Shown: in pieces, positions 11,821-25,983 of the stretch
Layout of the letters: the number at the start of each line of letters is the position of its first letter
How positions within the stretch are numbered: the first letter of the stretch is position 1
NCBI GenBank assembly: GCA_039105265.1
Contig: JAPFFF010000088.1
Coordinates: 46,953-110,952, forward strand
Direction: 5' to 3'
DNA: 64,000 nucleotides
Origin: Tritrichomonas musculus
Lineage: Eukaryota > Parabasalia > Tritrichomonadida > Tritrichomonadidae
Notes under the pieces: generated by a model
Databases searched by the model: none
The model's input: only the letters and a program-made list of their open reading frames with translations
What the model was told of the DNA's origin: nothing
Program-made: the position numbers and the translations under genes

Positions 11821-14190
11821 TCATCAGATGCAACGAGAACTGCAGTTGAATCATCAGATGCAACGAGAACTGCAGTTGAATCATCAGATGCAGCGAGAAC
11901 TGCAGTTGAATCATCAGATTCAACGACAACTGCAGTTGAACCATCAGATGCAACAAGAACTGCAGTTGAATCATCAGATGCAACGAGAACTGCAGTTGAA
12001 TCATCAGATGCAACGAGAACTGCAGTTGAATCATCAGATGCAGCGAGAACTGCAGTTGAATCATCAGATGCAACGAGAACTGCAGTTGAATCATCAGATG
12101 CAGCGAGAACTGCAGTTGAATCATCAGATTCAACGAGAACTGCAGTTGAATCATCAGATTCAACGAGAACTGCAGTTGAATCATCAGATTCAACGAGAAC
12201 TGCAGTTGAATCATCAGATGCAACGAGAACTGCAGTTGAATCATCAGATTCAACGAGAACTGCAGTTGAATCATCAGATGCAACGAGAACTGCAGTTGAA
12301 CCATCAGATTCAACGAGAACTGCAGTTGAATCATCAGATGCAACGAGAACTACAGTTGAATCATCAGATTCAACGAGAACTGCAGTTGAATCATCAGATG
12401 CAACGAGAACTACAGTTGAATCATCAGATGCAACGAGAACTGCAGTTGAATCATCAGATGCAACGAGAACTGCAGTTGAATCATCAGATGCAACGAGAAC
12501 TGCAGTTGAATCATCAGATGCAACGAGAACTGCAGTTGAATCATCAGATTCAACGAGAACTGAAGTTTAATAATAAGATGAAACAAGAACTGCAGTTGAA
12601 TCATCAGATTCAACGAGAACTGCAGTTGAATCATCAGATGCAACGAGAACTGCAGTTGAATCATCAGATGCAACGAGAACTGCAGTTGAATCATCAGATT
12701 CAACGAGAACTGCAGTTGAATCATCAGATGCAACGAGAACTGCAGTTGAATCATCAGATGAAATAAGAACTGCAGTTGAATCATCAGATTCAACGAGAAC
12801 TGCAGTTGAACCATCAGATTCAACGAGAACTGCAGTTGAATCATCAGATGCAACGACAACTGCAGTTGAATCATCAGATGCAACGAGAACTGCAGTTGAA
12901 TCATCAGATGCAACGAGAACTGCAGTTGAATCATCAGATTCAACGAGAACTGCAGTTGAATCATCAGATGCAACGACAACTGCAGTTGAATCATCAGATG
13001 CAACGAGAACTGCAGTTGAATCATCAGATGCAACGAGAACTGCAGTTGAATCATCAGATTCAACGAGAACTGCAGTTGAACCATCAGATTCAACGAGAAC
13101 TGCAGTTGAATCATCAGATGCAACGAGAACTACAGTTGAATCATCAGATTCAACGAGAACTGCAGTTGAATCATCAGATGCAACGAGAACTACAGTTGAA
13201 TCATCAGATTCAACGAGAACTGCAGTTGAATCATCAGATGCAACAAGAACTGCAGTTGAATCATCAGATTCAACGAGAACTGCAGTTGAATCATCAGATT
13301 CAACGAGAACTGCAGTTGAACCATCAGATTCAACGAGAACTACAGTTGAATCATCAGATTCAACGAGAACTGCAGTTGAATCATCAGATTCAACGAGAAC
13401 TACAGTTGAATCATCAGATTCAACGAGAACTGCAGTTGAATCATCAGATGCAACGAGAACTACAGTTGAATCATCAGATTCAACGAGAACTGCAGTTGAA
13501 TCATCAGATGCAACGACAACTGCAGTTGAATCATCAGATGCAACGACAACTGCAGTTGAATCATCAGATGCAACGAGAACTGCAGTTGAATCATCAGATG
13601 CAACGAGAACTGCAGTTTAATAATAAGATTCAACGAGAACTGCAGTTGAATCATCAGATGAAACAAGAACTGCAGTTGAATCATCAGATGCAACAAGAAC
13701 TGCAGTTGAATCATCAGATTCAACGAGAACTGCAGTTGAATCATCAGATTCAACGAGAACTGCAGTTGAACCATCAGATTCAACGAGAACTACAGTTGAA
13801 TCATCAGATTCAACGAGAACTGCAGTTGAATCATCAGATTCAACGAGAACTACAGTTGAATCATCAGATTCAACGAGAACTGCAGTTGAATCATCAGATG
13901 CAACGAGAACTACAGTTGAATCATCAGATTCAACGAGAACTGCAGTTGAATCATCAGATGCAACGACAACTGCAGTTGAATCATCAGATGCAACGACAAC
14001 TGCAGTTGAATCATCAGATTCAACGAGAACTGCAGTTGAATCATCAGATGCAACGAGAACTGCAGTTGAATCATCAGATTCAACGAGAACTGCAGTTGAA
14101 TCATCAGATGCAACAAGAACTGCAGTTGAATCATCAGATTCAACGAGAACTGCAGTTGAATCATCAGATGCAACGAGAACTGCAGTTGAA
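11821..14190 (+). repeat. 2.4-kb block, first copy (recurs at 26824)
   Basis: It matches 26824-29193 at offset 15,003. Shared rare variants include CCATCAGATGCAACAAG at 11941, CTGAAGTTTAA near 12563, and GATGAAATAAG near 12761, which creates a TAA in the longest forward frame. One base-class difference is visible near 13546: CGACAAC here, CGAGAAC in the other copy. Confidence 0.86.
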
Positions 14191-14220
14191 TCATCAGATG
14201 CAACGAGAACTACAGTTGAA

Positions 14221-15633
14221 TCATCAGATGCAACGAGAACTGCAGTTGAATCATCAGATGCAACGAGAACTGCAGTTTAATAATAAGATTCAACAAGAAC
14301 TGCAGTTTAATCATAAGATTCAACGAGAACTGCAGTTTAATCATCAGATTCAACGAGAACTGTAGTTTAATAATAAGATTCAACAAGAACTGCAGTTGAA
14401 TCATCAGATGCAACGAGAACTGCAGTTGAATCATCAGATTCAACGAGAACTGCAGTTGAATCATCAGATGCAACGAGAACTGCAGTTGAATCATCAGATG
14501 CAACGAGAACTGCAGTTGAATCATCAGATTCAACGAGAACTGCAGTTGAATCATCAGATGCAACGAGAACTGCAGTTGAACCATCAGATTCAACGAGAAC
14601 TGCAGTTGAATCATCAGATGCAACGAGAACTACAGTTGAATCATCAGATTCAACGAGAACTGCAGTTGAATCATCAGATTCAACAACGAGAACTGCAGTT
14701 GAATCATCAGATGCAACAAGAACTGCAGTTGAATCATCAGATTCAACGAGAACTGCAGTTGAATCATCAGATTCAACGAGAACTGCAGTTGAACCATCAG
14801 ATTCAACGAGAACTACAGTTGAATCATCAGATTCAACGAGAACTGCAGTTGAATCATCAGATTCAACGAGAACTACAGTTGAATCATCAGATTCAACGAG
14901 AACTGCAGTTGAATCATCAGATGCAACGAGAACTACAGTTGAATCATCAGATTCAACGAGAACTGCAGTTGAATCATCAGATGCAACGACAACTGCAGTT
15001 GAATCATCAGATGCAACGACAACTGCAGTTGAATCATCAGATTCAACGAGAACTGCAGTTGAATCATCAGATGCAACGAGAACTGCAGTTGAATCATCAG
15101 ATTCAACGAGAACTGCAGTTTAATAATAAGATGAAACAAGAACTGCAGTTGAATCATCAGATGCAACGAGAACTGCAGTTGAATCATCAGATGCAACGAG
15201 AACTGCAGTTGAATCATCAGATGCAACGACAACTGCAGTTGAATCATCAGATGCAACGAGAACTGCAGTTGAATCATCAGATGCAACGAGAACTGCAGTT
15301 TAATAATAAGATGAAACAAGAACTGCAGTTGAATCATCAGATGCAACGACAACTGCAGTTGAATCATCAGATGCAACGAGAACTGCAGTTGAATCATCAG
15401 ATGCAACGAGAACTGCAGTTGAATCATCAGATTCAACGAGAACTGCAGTTGAATCATCAGATTCAACGAGAACTGCAGTTGAATCATCAGATGCAACGAG
15501 AACTGCAGTTGAATCATCAGATGCAACGAGAACTACAGTTGAATCATCAGATTCAACGAGAACTGCAGTTGAACCATCAGATTCAACGAGAACTGCAGTT
15601 GAACCATCAGATTCAACGAGAACTGCAGTTGAA
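14221..15633 (+). repeat. 47-monomer HOR derivative with a 3-base insertion
   Basis: The reference monomers 15-17 (T, CTACAG type, T) are represented by only two T monomers. The second of these (14671-14703) is 33 bases long, with an additional CAA in ATTCAACAACGAG. The loss of one monomer and the 3-base gain lie together, which suggests one out-of-register exchange with imprecise pairing in the CAA-containing stretch. Confidence 0.85.
14671..14703 (+). repeat. 33-base monomer (3-base insertion)
   Basis: This is the only monomer longer than 30 bases. An additional CAA gives ATTCAACAACGAG. All later monomer starts shift by three bases. It has no copy elsewhere in the window, so it arose after the surrounding segment was duplicated. 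Confidence 0.95.
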
Positions 15634-16563
15634 TCATCAGATGCAACGAGAACTGCAGTTGAATCATCAGATGCAACGAGAACTGCAGTTTAATAATAAG
15701 ATTCAACAAGAACTGCAGTTTAATCATAAGATTCAACGAGAACTGCAGTTTAATCATCAGATTCAACGAGAACTGCAGTTTAATAATAAGATTCAACAAG
15801 AACTGCAGTTGAATCATCAGATGCAACGAGAACTGCAGTTGAATCATCAGATTCAACGAGAACTGCAGTTGAATCATCAGATGCAACGACAACTGCAGTT
15901 GAATCATCAGATGCAACGAGAACTGCAGTTGAATCATCAGATTCAACGAGAACTGCAGTTGAATCATCAGATGCAACGAGAACTGCAGTTGAATCATCAG
16001 ATGCAACGAGAACTGCAGTTGAATCATCAGATTCAACGAGAACTGCAGTTTAATAATAAGATGAAACAAGAACTGCAGTTGAATCATCAGATGCAACGAG
16101 AACTGCAGTTGAATCATCAGATGCAACGAGAACTGCAGTTGAATCATCAGATGCAACGACAACTGCAGTTGAATCATCAGATGCAACGAGAACTGCAGTT
16201 GAATCATCAGATGCAACGAGAACTGCAGTTTAATAATAAGATGAAACAAGAACTGCAGTTGAATCATCAGATGCAACGACAACTGCAGTTGAATCATCAG
16301 ATGCAACGAGAACTGCAGTTGAATCATCAGATGCAACGAGAACTGCAGTTGAATCATCAGATTCAACGAGAACTGCAGTTGAATCATCAGATTCAACGAG
16401 AACTGCAGTTGAATCATCAGATGCAACGAGAACTGCAGTTGAATCATCAGATGCAACGAGAACTACAGTTGAATCATCAGATTCAACGAGAACTGCAGTT
16501 GAACCATCAGATTCAACGAGAACTGCAGTTGAACCATCAGATTCAACGAGAACTGCAGTTGAA
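15634..16563 (+). repeat. 31-monomer HOR derivative
   Basis: The order runs from monomer 1 to 12 and then continues at monomer 30 (G at 15994, then TTTAA at 16024 and K at 16054). Seventeen monomers (510 bases) are missing. Both flanks of the junction are G-type monomers, so the crossover point cannot be placed more exactly. Confidence 0.85.
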
Positions 16564-17853
16564 TCATCAGATGCAACGAGAACTGCAGTTGAATCATCAG
16601 ATGCAACGAGAACTGCAGTTTAATAATAAGATTCAACAAGAACTGCAGTTTAATCATAAGATTCAACGAGAACTGCAGTTTAATCATCAGATTCAACGAG
16701 AACTGCAGTTTAATAATAAGATTCAACAAGAACTGCAGTTGAATCATCAGATGCAACGAGAACTGCAGTTGAATCATCAGATTCAACGAGAACTGCAGTT
16801 GAATCATCAGATGCAACGACAACTGCAGTTGAATCATCAGATGCAACGAGAACTGCAGTTGAATCATCAGATTCAACGAGAACTGCAGTTGAATCATCAG
16901 ATGCAACGAGAACTGCAGTTGAATCATCAGATGCAACAAGAACTGCAGTTGAATCATCAGATTCAACGAGAACTGCAGTTGAATCATCAGATTCAACGAG
17001 AACTGCAGTTGAACCATCAGATTCAACGAGAACTACAGTTGAATCATCAGATTCAACGAGAACTGCAGTTGAATCATCAGATTCAACGAGAACTACAGTT
17101 GAATCATCAGATTCAACGAGAACTGCAGTTGAATCATCAGATGCAACGAGAACTACAGTTGAATCATCAGATTCAACGAGAACTGCAGTTGAATCATCAG
17201 ATGCAACGACAACTGCAGTTGAATCATCAGATGCAACGACAACTGCAGTTGAATCATCAGATTCAACGAGAACTGCAGTTGAATCATCAGATGCAACGAG
17301 AACTGCAGTTGAATCATCAGATTCAACGAGAACTGCAGTTTAATAATAAGATGAAACAAGAACTGCAGTTGAATCATCAGATGCAACGAGAACTGCAGTT
17401 GAATCATCAGATGCAACGAGAACTGCAGTTGAATCATCAGATGCAACGACAACTGCAGTTGAATCATCAGATGCAACGAGAACTGCAGTTGAATCATCAG
17501 ATGCAACGAGAACTGCAGTTTAATAATAAGATGAAACAAGAACTGCAGTTGAATCATCAGATGCAACGACAACTGCAGTTGAATCATCAGATGCAACGAG
17601 AACTGCAGTTGAATCATCAGATGCAACGAGAACTGCAGTTGAATCATCAGATTCAACGAGAACTGCAGTTGAATCATCAGATTCAACGAGAACTGCAGTT
17701 GAATCATCAGATGCAACGAGAACTGCAGTTGAATCATCAGATGCAACGAGAACTACAGTTGAATCATCAGATTCAACGAGAACTGCAGTTGAACCATCAG
17801 ATTCAACGAGAACTGCAGTTGAACCATCAGATTCAACGAGAACTGCAGTTGAA
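16564..17853 (+). repeat. 43-monomer HOR derivative
   Basis: Monomers 13-17 are absent: the G monomer at 16894 is followed directly by the CAACAAG monomer at 16924. The order is then regular to the end and continues at 17854 with the same sequence as 2941 onward (offset 14,913). Confidence 0.85.
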
Positions 17854-19113
17854 TCATCAGATGCAACGAGAACTGCAGTTGAATCATCAGATGCAACGAG
17901 AACTGCAGTTTAATAATAAGATGCAACAAGAACTGCAGTTGAATCATCAGATGCAACGAGAACTGCAGTTGAATCATCAGATGCAACGAGAACTGCAGTT
18001 GAATCATCAGATACAGCGAGAACTGCAGTTGAATCATCAGATTCAACGAGAACTGCAGTTGAATCATCAGATTCAACGAGAACTGCAGTTGAATCATCAG
18101 ATGCAACGAGAACTGCAGTTGAATCATCAGATGCAACGAGAACTACAGTTGAATCATCAGATTCAACGAGAACTGCAGTTGAATCATCAGATTCAACGAG
18201 AACTGCAGTTGAATCATCAGATTCAACGAGAACTGCAGTTGAATCATCAGATGCAACGAGAACTGCAGTTGAATCATCAGATTCAACGACAACTGCAGTT
18301 GAACCATCAGATTCAACGAGAACTGCAGTTGAATCATCAGATGCAACGAGAACTGCAGTTGAATCATCAGATGCAACGAGAACTGCAGTTGAATCATCAG
18401 ATTCAACGAGAACTGCAGTTGAATCATCAGATGCAACGAGAACTGCAGTTGAATCATCAGATTCAACGAGAACTGCAGTTGAATCATCAGATGCAACGAG
18501 AACTGCAGTTGAATCATCAGATGCAACGAGAACTGCAGTTTAATAATAAGATGCAACGAGAACTGCAGTTGAATCATCAGATTCAACGAGAACTGCAGTT
18601 GAATCATCAGATGCAACGAGAACTGCAGTTGAATCATCAGATGCAGCGAGAACTGCAGTTTAATAATAAGATGAAACAAGAACTGCAGTTGAATCATCAG
18701 ATGCAACGAGAACTGTAGTTGAATCATCAGATGCAACGAGAACTGCAGTTGAATCATCAGATGCAACGAGAACTGCAGTTGAATCATCAGATGCAGCGAG
18801 AACTGCAGTTTAATAATAAGATGAAACAAGAACTGCAGTTGAATCATCAGATGCAACGAGAACTGCAGTTGAATCATCAGATGCAGCGAGAACTGCAGTT
18901 TAATAATAAGATGAAACAAGAACTGCAGTTGAATCATCAGATTCAACGAGAACTGCAGTTGAATCATCAGATGCAACGACAACTGCAGTTGAATCATCAG
19001 ATGCAACAAGAACTGCAGTTGAATCATCAGATTCAACGAGAACTGCAGTTGAATCATCAGATGCAACGAGAACTGCAGTTGAATCATCAGATGCAACGAG
19101 AACTACAGTTGAA

Positions 19114-20553
19114 TCATCAGATGCAACGAGAACTGCAGTTGAATCATCAGATGCAACGAGAACTGCAGTTTAATAATAAGATTCAACAAGAACTGCAGTT
19201 TAATCATAAGATTCAACGAGAACTGCAGTTTAATCATCAGATTCAACGAGAACTGTAGTTTAATAATAAGATTCAACAAGAACTGCAGTTGAATCATCAG
19301 ATGCAACGAGAACTGCAGTTGAATCATCAGATTCAACGAGAACTGCAGTTGAATCATCAGATGCAACGAGAACTGCAGTTGAATCATCAGATGCAACGAG
19401 AACTGCAGTTGAATCATCAGATTCAACGAGAACTGCAGTTGAATCATCAGATGCAACGAGAACTGCAGTTGAACCATCAGATTCAACGAGAACTGCAGTT
19501 GAATCATCAGATGCAACGAGAACTACAGTTGAATCATCAGATTCAACGAGAACTGCAGTTGAATCATCAGATGCAACGAGAACTACAGTTGAATCATCAG
19601 ATTCAACGAGAACTGCAGTTGAATCATCAGATGCAACAAGAACTGCAGTTGAATCATCAGATTCAACGAGAACTGCAGTTGAATCATCAGATTCAACGAG
19701 AACTGCAGTTGAACCATCAGATTCAACGAGAACTACAGTTGAATCATCAGATTCAACGAGAACTGCAGTTGAATCATCAGATTCAACGAGAACTACAGTT
19801 GAATCATCAGATTCAACGAGAACTGCAGTTGAATCATCAGATGCAACGAGAACTACAGTTGAATCATCAGATTCAACGAGAACTGCAGTTGAATCATCAG
19901 ATGCAACGACAACTGCAGTTGAATCATCAGATGCAACGACAACTGCAGTTGAATCATCAGATTCAACGAGAACTGCAGTTGAATCATCAGATGCAACGAG
20001 AACTGCAGTTGAATCATCAGATTCAACGAGAACTGCAGTTTAATAATAAGATGAAACAAGAACTGCAGTTGAATCATCAGATGCAACGAGAACTGCAGTT
20101 GAATCATCAGATGCAACGAGAACTGCAGTTGAATCATCAGATGCAACGACAACTGCAGTTGAATCATCAGATGCAACGAGAACTGCAGTTGAATCATCAG
20201 ATGCAACGAGAACTGCAGTTTAATAATAAGATGAAACAAGAACTGCAGTTGAATCATCAGATGCAACGACAACTGCAGTTGAATCATCAGATGCAACGAG
20301 AACTGCAGTTGAATCATCAGATGCAACGAGAACTGCAGTTGAATCATCAGATTCAACGAGAACTGCAGTTGAATCATCAGATTCAACGAGAACTGCAGTT
20401 GAATCATCAGATGCAACGAGAACTGCAGTTGAATCATCAGATGCAACGAGAACTACAGTTGAATCATCAGATTCAACGAGAACTGCAGTTGAACCATCAG
20501 ATTCAACGAGAACTGCAGTTGAACCATCAGATTCAACGAGAACTGCAGTTGAA
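19114..20553 (+). repeat. 48-monomer HOR copy in long segment copy 3
   Basis: It has the same 48-class order as 61-1500, including the CTGTAGTTT variant in monomer 5 (near 19256). That private variant is shared with the copies at 61 and 14221. It therefore marks a sub-lineage of the HOR. Confidence 0.9.
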
Positions 20554-21993
20554 TCATCAGATGCAACGAGAACTGCAGTTGAATCATCAGATGCAACGAG
20601 AACTGCAGTTTAATAATAAGATTCAACAAGAACTGCAGTTTAATCATAAGATTCAACGAGAACTGCAGTTTAATCATCAGATTCAACGAGAACTGCAGTT
20701 TAATAATAAGATTCAACAAGAACTGCAGTTGAATCATCAGATGCAACGAGAACTGCAGTTGAATCATCAGATTCAACGAGAACTGCAGTTGAATCATCAG
20801 ATGCAACGACAACTGCAGTTGAATCATCAGATGCAACGAGAACTGCAGTTGAATCATCAGATTCAACGAGAACTGCAGTTGAATCATCAGATGCAACGAG
20901 AACTGCAGTTGAACCATCAGATTCAACGAGAACTGCAGTTGAATCATCAGATGCAACGAGAACTACAGTTGAATCATCAGATTCAACGAGAACTGCAGTT
21001 GAATCATCAGATGCAACGAGAACTACAGTTGAATCATCAGATTCAACGAGAACTGCAGTTGAATCATCAGATGCAACAAGAACTGCAGTTGAATCATCAG
21101 ATTCAACGAGAACTGCAGTTGAATCATCAGATTCAACGAGAACTGCAGTTGAACCATCAGATTCAACGAGAACTACAGTTGAATCATCAGATTCAACGAG
21201 AACTGCAGTTGAATCATCAGATTCAACGAGAACTACAGTTGAATCATCAGATTCAACGAGAACTGCAGTTGAATCATCAGATGCAACGAGAACTACAGTT
21301 GAATCATCAGATTCAACGAGAACTGCAGTTGAATCATCAGATGCAACGACAACTGCAGTTGAATCATCAGATGCAACGACAACTGCAGTTGAATCATCAG
21401 ATTCAACGAGAACTGCAGTTGAATCATCAGATGCAACGAGAACTGCAGTTGAATCATCAGATTCAACGAGAACTGCAGTTTAATAATAAGATGAAACAAG
21501 AACTGCAGTTGAATCATCAGATGCAACGAGAACTGCAGTTGAATCATCAGATGCAACGAGAACTGCAGTTGAATCATCAGATGCAACGACAACTGCAGTT
21601 GAATCATCAGATGCAACGAGAACTGCAGTTGAATCATCAGATGCAACGAGAACTGCAGTTTAATAATAAGATGAAACAAGAACTGCAGTTGAATCATCAG
21701 ATGCAACGACAACTGCAGTTGAATCATCAGATGCAACGAGAACTGCAGTTGAATCATCAGATGCAACGAGAACTGCAGTTGAATCATCAGATTCAACGAG
21801 AACTGCAGTTGAATCATCAGATTCAACGAGAACTGCAGTTGAATCATCAGATGCAACGAGAACTGCAGTTGAATCATCAGATGCAACGAGAACTACAGTT
21901 GAATCATCAGATTCAACGAGAACTGCAGTTGAACCATCAGATTCAACGAGAACTGCAGTTGAACCATCAGATTCAACGAGAACTGCAGTTGAA
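20554..21993 (+). repeat. 48-monomer HOR copy, second in long segment copy 3
   Basis: It has the same order as 1501-2940, including CGACAAC in monomer 9 and an ordinary CTGCAG in monomer 5. The two HOR sub-types therefore keep the same left-right order in both long segments. Confidence 0.9.
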
Positions 21994-23343
21994 TCATCAG
22001 ATGCAACGAGAACTGCAGTTGAATCATCAGATGCAACGAGAACTGCAGTTTAATAATAAGATGCAACAAGAACTGCAGTTGAATCATCAGATGCAACGAG
22101 AACTGCAGTTGAATCATCAGATGCAACGAGAACTGCAGTTGAATCATCAGATACAGCGAGAACTGCAGTTGAATCATCAGATTCAACGAGAACTGCAGTT
22201 GAATCATCAGATTCAACGAGAACTGCAGTTGAATCATCAGATGCAACGAGAACTGCAGTTGAATCATCAGATGCAACGAGAACTACAGTTGAATCATCAG
22301 ATTCAACGAGAACTGCAGTTGAATCATCAGATTCAACGAGAACTGCAGTTGAATCATCAGATGCAACGAGAACTGCAGTTGAATCATCAGATGCAACGAG
22401 AACTGCAGTTGAATCATCAGATTCAACGACAACTGCAGTTGAACCATCAGATTCAACGAGAACTGCAGTTGAATCATCAGATGCAACGAGAACTGCAGTT
22501 GAATCATCAGATGCAACGAGAACTGCAGTTGAATCATCAGATTCAACGAGAACTGCAGTTGAATCATCAGATGCAACGAGAACTGCAGTTGAATCATCAG
22601 ATTCAACGAGAACTGCAGTTGAATCATCAGATGCAACGAGAACTGCAGTTGAATCATCAGATGCAACGAGAACTGCAGTTTAATAATAAGATGCAACGAG
22701 AACTGCAGTTGAATCATCAGATTCAACGAGAACTGCAGTTGAATCATCAGATGCAACGAGAACTGCAGTTGAATCATCAGATGCAGCGAGAACTGCAGTT
22801 TAATAATAAGATGAAACAAGAACTGCAGTTGAATCATCAGATGCAACGAGAACTGTAGTTGAATCATCAGATGCAACGAGAACTGCAGTTGAATCATCAG
22901 ATGCAACGAGAACTGCAGTTGAATCATCAGATGCAGCGAGAACTGCAGTTTAATAATAAGATGAAACAAGAACTGCAGTTGAATCATCAGATGCAACGAG
23001 AACTGCAGTTGAATCATCAGATGCAGCGAGAACTGCAGTTTAATAATAAGATGAAACAAGAACTGCAGTTGAATCATCAGATTCAACGAGAACTGCAGTT
23101 GAATCATCAGATGCAACAAGAACTGCAGTTGAATCATCAGATGCAACGAGAACTGCAGTTGAATCATCAGATGCAACGAGAACTGCAGTTGAATCATCAG
23201 ATTCAACGAGAACTGCAGTTGAATCATCAGATGCAACGACAACTGCAGTTGAATCATCAGATTCAACGAGAACTGCAGTTGAATCATCAGATTCAACGAG
23301 AACTGCAGTTGAATCATCAGATGCAACGAGAACTGCAGTTGAA

Positions 23344-25443
23344 TCATCAGATTCAACGAGAACTGCAGTTTAATAATAAGATTCAACGAGAACTGCAGTT
23401 TAATAATAAGATGAAACAAGAACTGCAGTTGAATAATCAGATGCAACGAGAACTGCAGTTGAATCATCAGATTCAACGACAACTGCAGTTGAATCATCAG
23501 ATTCAACGAGAACTGCAGTTGAATCATCAGATGCAACGAGAACTGCAGTTGAATCATCAGATTCAACGAGAACTGCAGTTTAATAATAAGATTCAACGAG
23601 AACTGCAGTTTAATAATAAGATGAAACAAGAACTGCAGTTGAATAATCAGATGCAACGAGAACTGCAGTTGAATCATCAGATGCAACGAGAACTGCAGTT
23701 GAATCATCAGATGCAACGAGAACTGCAGTTGAATCATCAGATTCAACGAGAACTGCAGTTGAATCATCAGATGCAACGAGAACTGCAGTTGAATCATCAG
23801 ATTCAACGAGAACTTCAGTTGAATCATCAGATTCAACGAGAACTGCAGTTGAATCATCAGATGCAACGAGAACTGCAGTTGAATCATCAGATGAAACAAG
23901 AACTGCAGTTGAATCATCAGATGCAACGAGAACTGCAGTTGAATCATCAGATGCAACGAGAACTGCAGTTGAATCATCAGATGCAACGAGAACTGCAGTT
24001 GAATCATCAGATGCAACGAGAACTGCAGTTGAATCATCAGATGCAACGAGAACTGCAGTTGAATCATCAGATTCAACGAGAACTGCAGTTGAATCATCAG
24101 ATGCAACGAGAACTGCAGTTGAATCATCAGATGCAACGAGAACTGCAGTTGAATCATCAGATTCAACGAGAACTGCAGTTGAATCATCAGATTCAACGAG
24201 AACTGCAGTTGAATCATCAGATTCAACGAGAACTGCAGTTGAATCATCAGATGCAACGACAACTGCAGTTGAATCATCAGATGCAACGACAACTGCAGTT
24301 GAATCATCAGATGCAACGAGAACTGCAGTTGAATCATCAGATGCAACGAGAACTGCAGTTTAATAATAAGATTCAACGAGAACTGCAGTTGAATCATCAG
24401 ATGAAACAAGAACTGCAGTTGAATCATCAGATGCAACAAGAACTGCAGTTGAATCATCAGATTCAACGAGAACTGCAGTTGAATCATCAGATTCAACGAG
24501 AACTGCAGTTGAACCATCAGATTCAACGAGAACTACAGTTGAATCATCAGATTCAACGAGAACTGCAGTTGAATCATCAGATTCAACGAGAACTACAGTT
24601 GAATCATCAGATTCAACGAGAACTGCAGTTGAATCATCAGATGCAACGAGAACTACAGTTGAATCATCAGATTCAACGAGAACTGCAGTTGAATCATCAG
24701 ATGCAACGACAACTGCAGTTGAATCATCAGATGCAACGACAACTGCAGTTGAATCATCAGATTCAACGAGAACTGCAGTTGAATCATCAGATGCAACGAG
24801 AACTGCAGTTGAATCATCAGATTCAACGAGAACTGCAGTTGAATCATCAGATGCAACAAGAACTGCAGTTGAATCATCAGATTCAACGAGAACTGCAGTT
24901 GAATCATCAGATGCAACGAGAACTGCAGTTGAATCATCAGATGCAACGAGAACTGCAGTTGAATCATCAGATGCAACGAGAACTGCAGTTGAATCATCAG
25001 ATGCAACGAGAACTGCAGTTTAATAATAAGATTCAACAAGAACTGCAGTTTAATCATAAGATTCAACGAGAACTGCAGTTTAATCATAAGATTCAACGAG
25101 AACTGCAGTTTAATAATAAGATTCAACAAGAACTGCAGTTGAATCATCAGATGCAACGAGAACTGCAGTTGAATCATCAGATTCAACGAGAACTGCAGTT
25201 GAATCATCAGATTCAACGAGAACTGCAGTTGAATCATCAGATGCAACGAGAACTGCAGTTGAATCATCAGATGCAACGAGAACTGCAGTTGAATCATCAG
25301 ATGCAACGAGAACTGCAGTTGAATCATCAGATTCAACGAGAACTGCAGTTGAATCATCAGATGCAACGAGAACTGCAGTTGAATCATCAGATTCAACGAG
25401 AACTGCAGTTGAATCATCAGATGCAACGAGAACTACAGTTGAA
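23344..25443 (+). repeat. TAATAATAAG-rich block, second copy
   Basis: It matches 7861-9960 at offset 15,483. The differences I saw are single-base class changes, for example CGAGAAC near 24020 where the first copy has CGACAAC, and TCATCAG at 25384 where the first copy has CCATCAG. The match ends at 25444, where a T monomer here faces a G monomer at 9961. Confidence 0.85.
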
Positions 25444-25983
25444 TCATCAGATTCAACGAGAACTGCAGTTGAATCATCAGATGCAACGAGAACTACAGTT
25501 GAATCATCAGATTCAACGAGAACTGCAGTTGAATCATCAGATGCAACAAGAACTGCAGTTGAATCATCAGATTCAACGAGAACTGCAGTTGAATCATCAG
25601 ATTCAACGAGAACTGCAGTTGAACCATCAGATTCAACGAGAACTACAGTTGAATCATCAGATTCAACGAGAACTGCAGTTGAATCATCAGATTCAACGAG
25701 AACTACAGTTGAATCATCAGATGCAACGAGAACTGCAGTTGAATCATCAGATGCAACGAGAACTGCAGTTGAATCATCAGATGCAACGAGAACTGCAGTT
25801 GAATCATCAGATTCAACGAGAACTGCAGTTGAATCATCAGATGCAACGAGAACTGCAGTTGAATCATCAGATGCAACGACAACTGCAGTTGAATCATCAG
25901 ATGCAACGAGAACTGCAGTTGAATCATCAGATGCAACGAGAACTGCAGTTGAATCATCAGATGCAACGAGAACTGCAGTTGAA

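Larger units (their letters stand above)
14161..18963 (+). repeat. Long segment, copy 2, with shortened HORs
   Basis: This segment starts in step with position 1 (offset 14,160) and ends in step with 4050 (offset 14,913). Between those points it has three consecutive HOR derivatives instead of two: 47 monomers plus 3 bases (14221-15633), 31 monomers (15634-16563) and 43 monomers (16564-17853). It then continues with the same downstream order as 3001-4050, including the CTGTAG variant at 18714-18719. It abuts copy 3 at 19054 after three further monomers. Confidence 0.85.
19054..23613 (+). repeat. Long segment, copy 3
   Basis: This is the partner of 1-4560 at offset 19,053. It contains two intact HORs (19114-20553 and 20554-21993) and the rare ATACAGCG monomer at 22144, matching the one at 3091. 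It also has the CTGTAG variant at 22854-22859. Shared rare variants at matching places mean the two segments were copied as a block rather than built up separately. From 23344 onward it also matches the 7861-9960 module, so two block types are joined here. Confidence 0.88.
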
